A DNA stretch of 6,858 nt, from NCBI GenBank assembly GCA_035627835.1, contig DASPKX010000134.1:1-6858 (forward strand), given 5' to 3'. The position numbers were made by a program, and so were the translations under genes. Under the pieces are notes generated by a model. It saw nothing but the letters and a program-made list of their open reading frames with translations, searched no databases and was not told the origin of the DNA. Below, piece by piece: positions 6,643 to 6,858 of the stretch (within the stretch, counting starts at the first letter, position 1; the number at the start of each line of letters is the position of its first letter). Origin of the DNA: DASPKX01 sp035627835. GTDB lineage: Bacteria > Verrucomicrobiota > Verrucomicrobiia > Limisphaerales > SXQI01.

Positions 6643-6858
6643 ATGCCGGAGCCGCGGATCATTCTGGTCGAAGACGACCCTCAAGATGAATTCTTCTTCA
6701 GGCGCGCCTGGAGCAAGGCGGGGTTGAGCGGTGCTCTTGATGTCATGCGTGACGGTGAGGAGCTTGTGAATGGTCTTGATGCCGTAAGCTTAGGTGCGGC
6801 GCAGCACCCCTGCTTAGTGGTTCTGGATTCTGTGGTGAAACCCCTTTCCACGACGGAG
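6643..6858 (+). CDS. CheY/Rcp1-type response regulator receiver protein, 3' end outside window
   Basis: The first 72 residues are visible. Strand beta-1 and its acidic pocket are clear in IILVEDDPQDE (E10, D11, D12), a motif typical of stand-alone Rcp1-like receivers. The phosphoacceptor is Asp62 in CLVVLD. The loop after it reads SVVKPLSTTE, where most receivers have a pattern like xxLPxxxGxE: Lys-Pro replaces Pro-x, and Thr replaces the usual Gly. Whether an output domain follows cannot be seen; the N-terminal type usually belongs to single-domain regulators of about 140-150 residues. The ATG at 6643 is the only plausible start after the in-frame stop at 6580, although its ribosome site is weak. 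The gene is divergent from the KaiC-like ATPase, and a joint signalling role is inferred from position and from the frequent pairing of such genes. Confidence 0.88.
   Translation, partial: MPEPRIILVEDDPQDEFFFRRAWSKAGLSGALDVMRDGEELVNGLDAVSLGAAQHPCLVVLDSVVKPLSTTE

Noticed and set aside
6349..6684. Minus-strand 111-residue open frame in the KaiC/regulator spacer
   Set aside because: It has low-complexity, Arg/Ser/Ala-rich sequence, no family resemblance, and overlaps the well-supported regulator start.

Overview
The window looks like chromosomal DNA of a soil or freshwater Verrucomicrobium, most likely in the Pedosphaera/Limisphaerales neighbourhood. This placement is inferred from protein style. 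The large secreted protein ends in the short C-terminal module, closing in 'FFRLKR', that is very common in that phylum. The same protein combines LVIVD propeller repeats with a jellyroll domain often seen in verrucomicrobial and planctomycete exported proteins. The TPR-like relic also resembles small TPR proteins abundant there. No rRNA, tRNA or marker gene is present to confirm it.

Layout from left to right. Positions 1-150 hold a degenerate tandem array of AACGRGTT boxes and small ATCC/GGAT hairpins, cut by the window edge. Positions 210-797 (minus) encode a 195-residue cysteine-rich protein made of two copies of one metal-binding module. A 287-bp spacer without a convincing gene separates it from the divergent large gene at 1085-3910 (plus). 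That gene encodes a 941-residue exported protein: signal peptide, about 13 LVIVD repeats, a jellyroll domain and the C-terminal module. Just downstream, 3948-4297 (plus) is a small helical TPR-like gene whose family-like sequence is spread over two frames by three apparent single-base indels. Positions 4451-4762 (plus) encode an unrecognised 103-residue protein with a strong ribosome binding site. It converges on 4798-6315 (minus), an intact double-ATPase KaiC-like gene. After a 327-bp spacer carrying a possible zinc-ribbon relic, a CheY/Rcp1-type response regulator starts at 6643 (plus) and runs off the right edge.

How the parts may work together. The divergent KaiC-like gene and response regulator are the clearest functional pairing, since KaiC-like ATPases outside cyanobacteria often sit beside two-component proteins. 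There is no kaiA or kaiB in the window, and the second phosphosite position is Tyr rather than Thr, so a circadian clock is not supported. The other genes show no evident shared pathway. Two or three small genes look decayed while the two long genes are intact, which suggests gene erosion more than poor sequence quality.

No clearly new multi-gene system can be demonstrated. The best leads are the twin metal-binding protein, the atypical KaiC-like/response-regulator pair and the left-edge repeat array.
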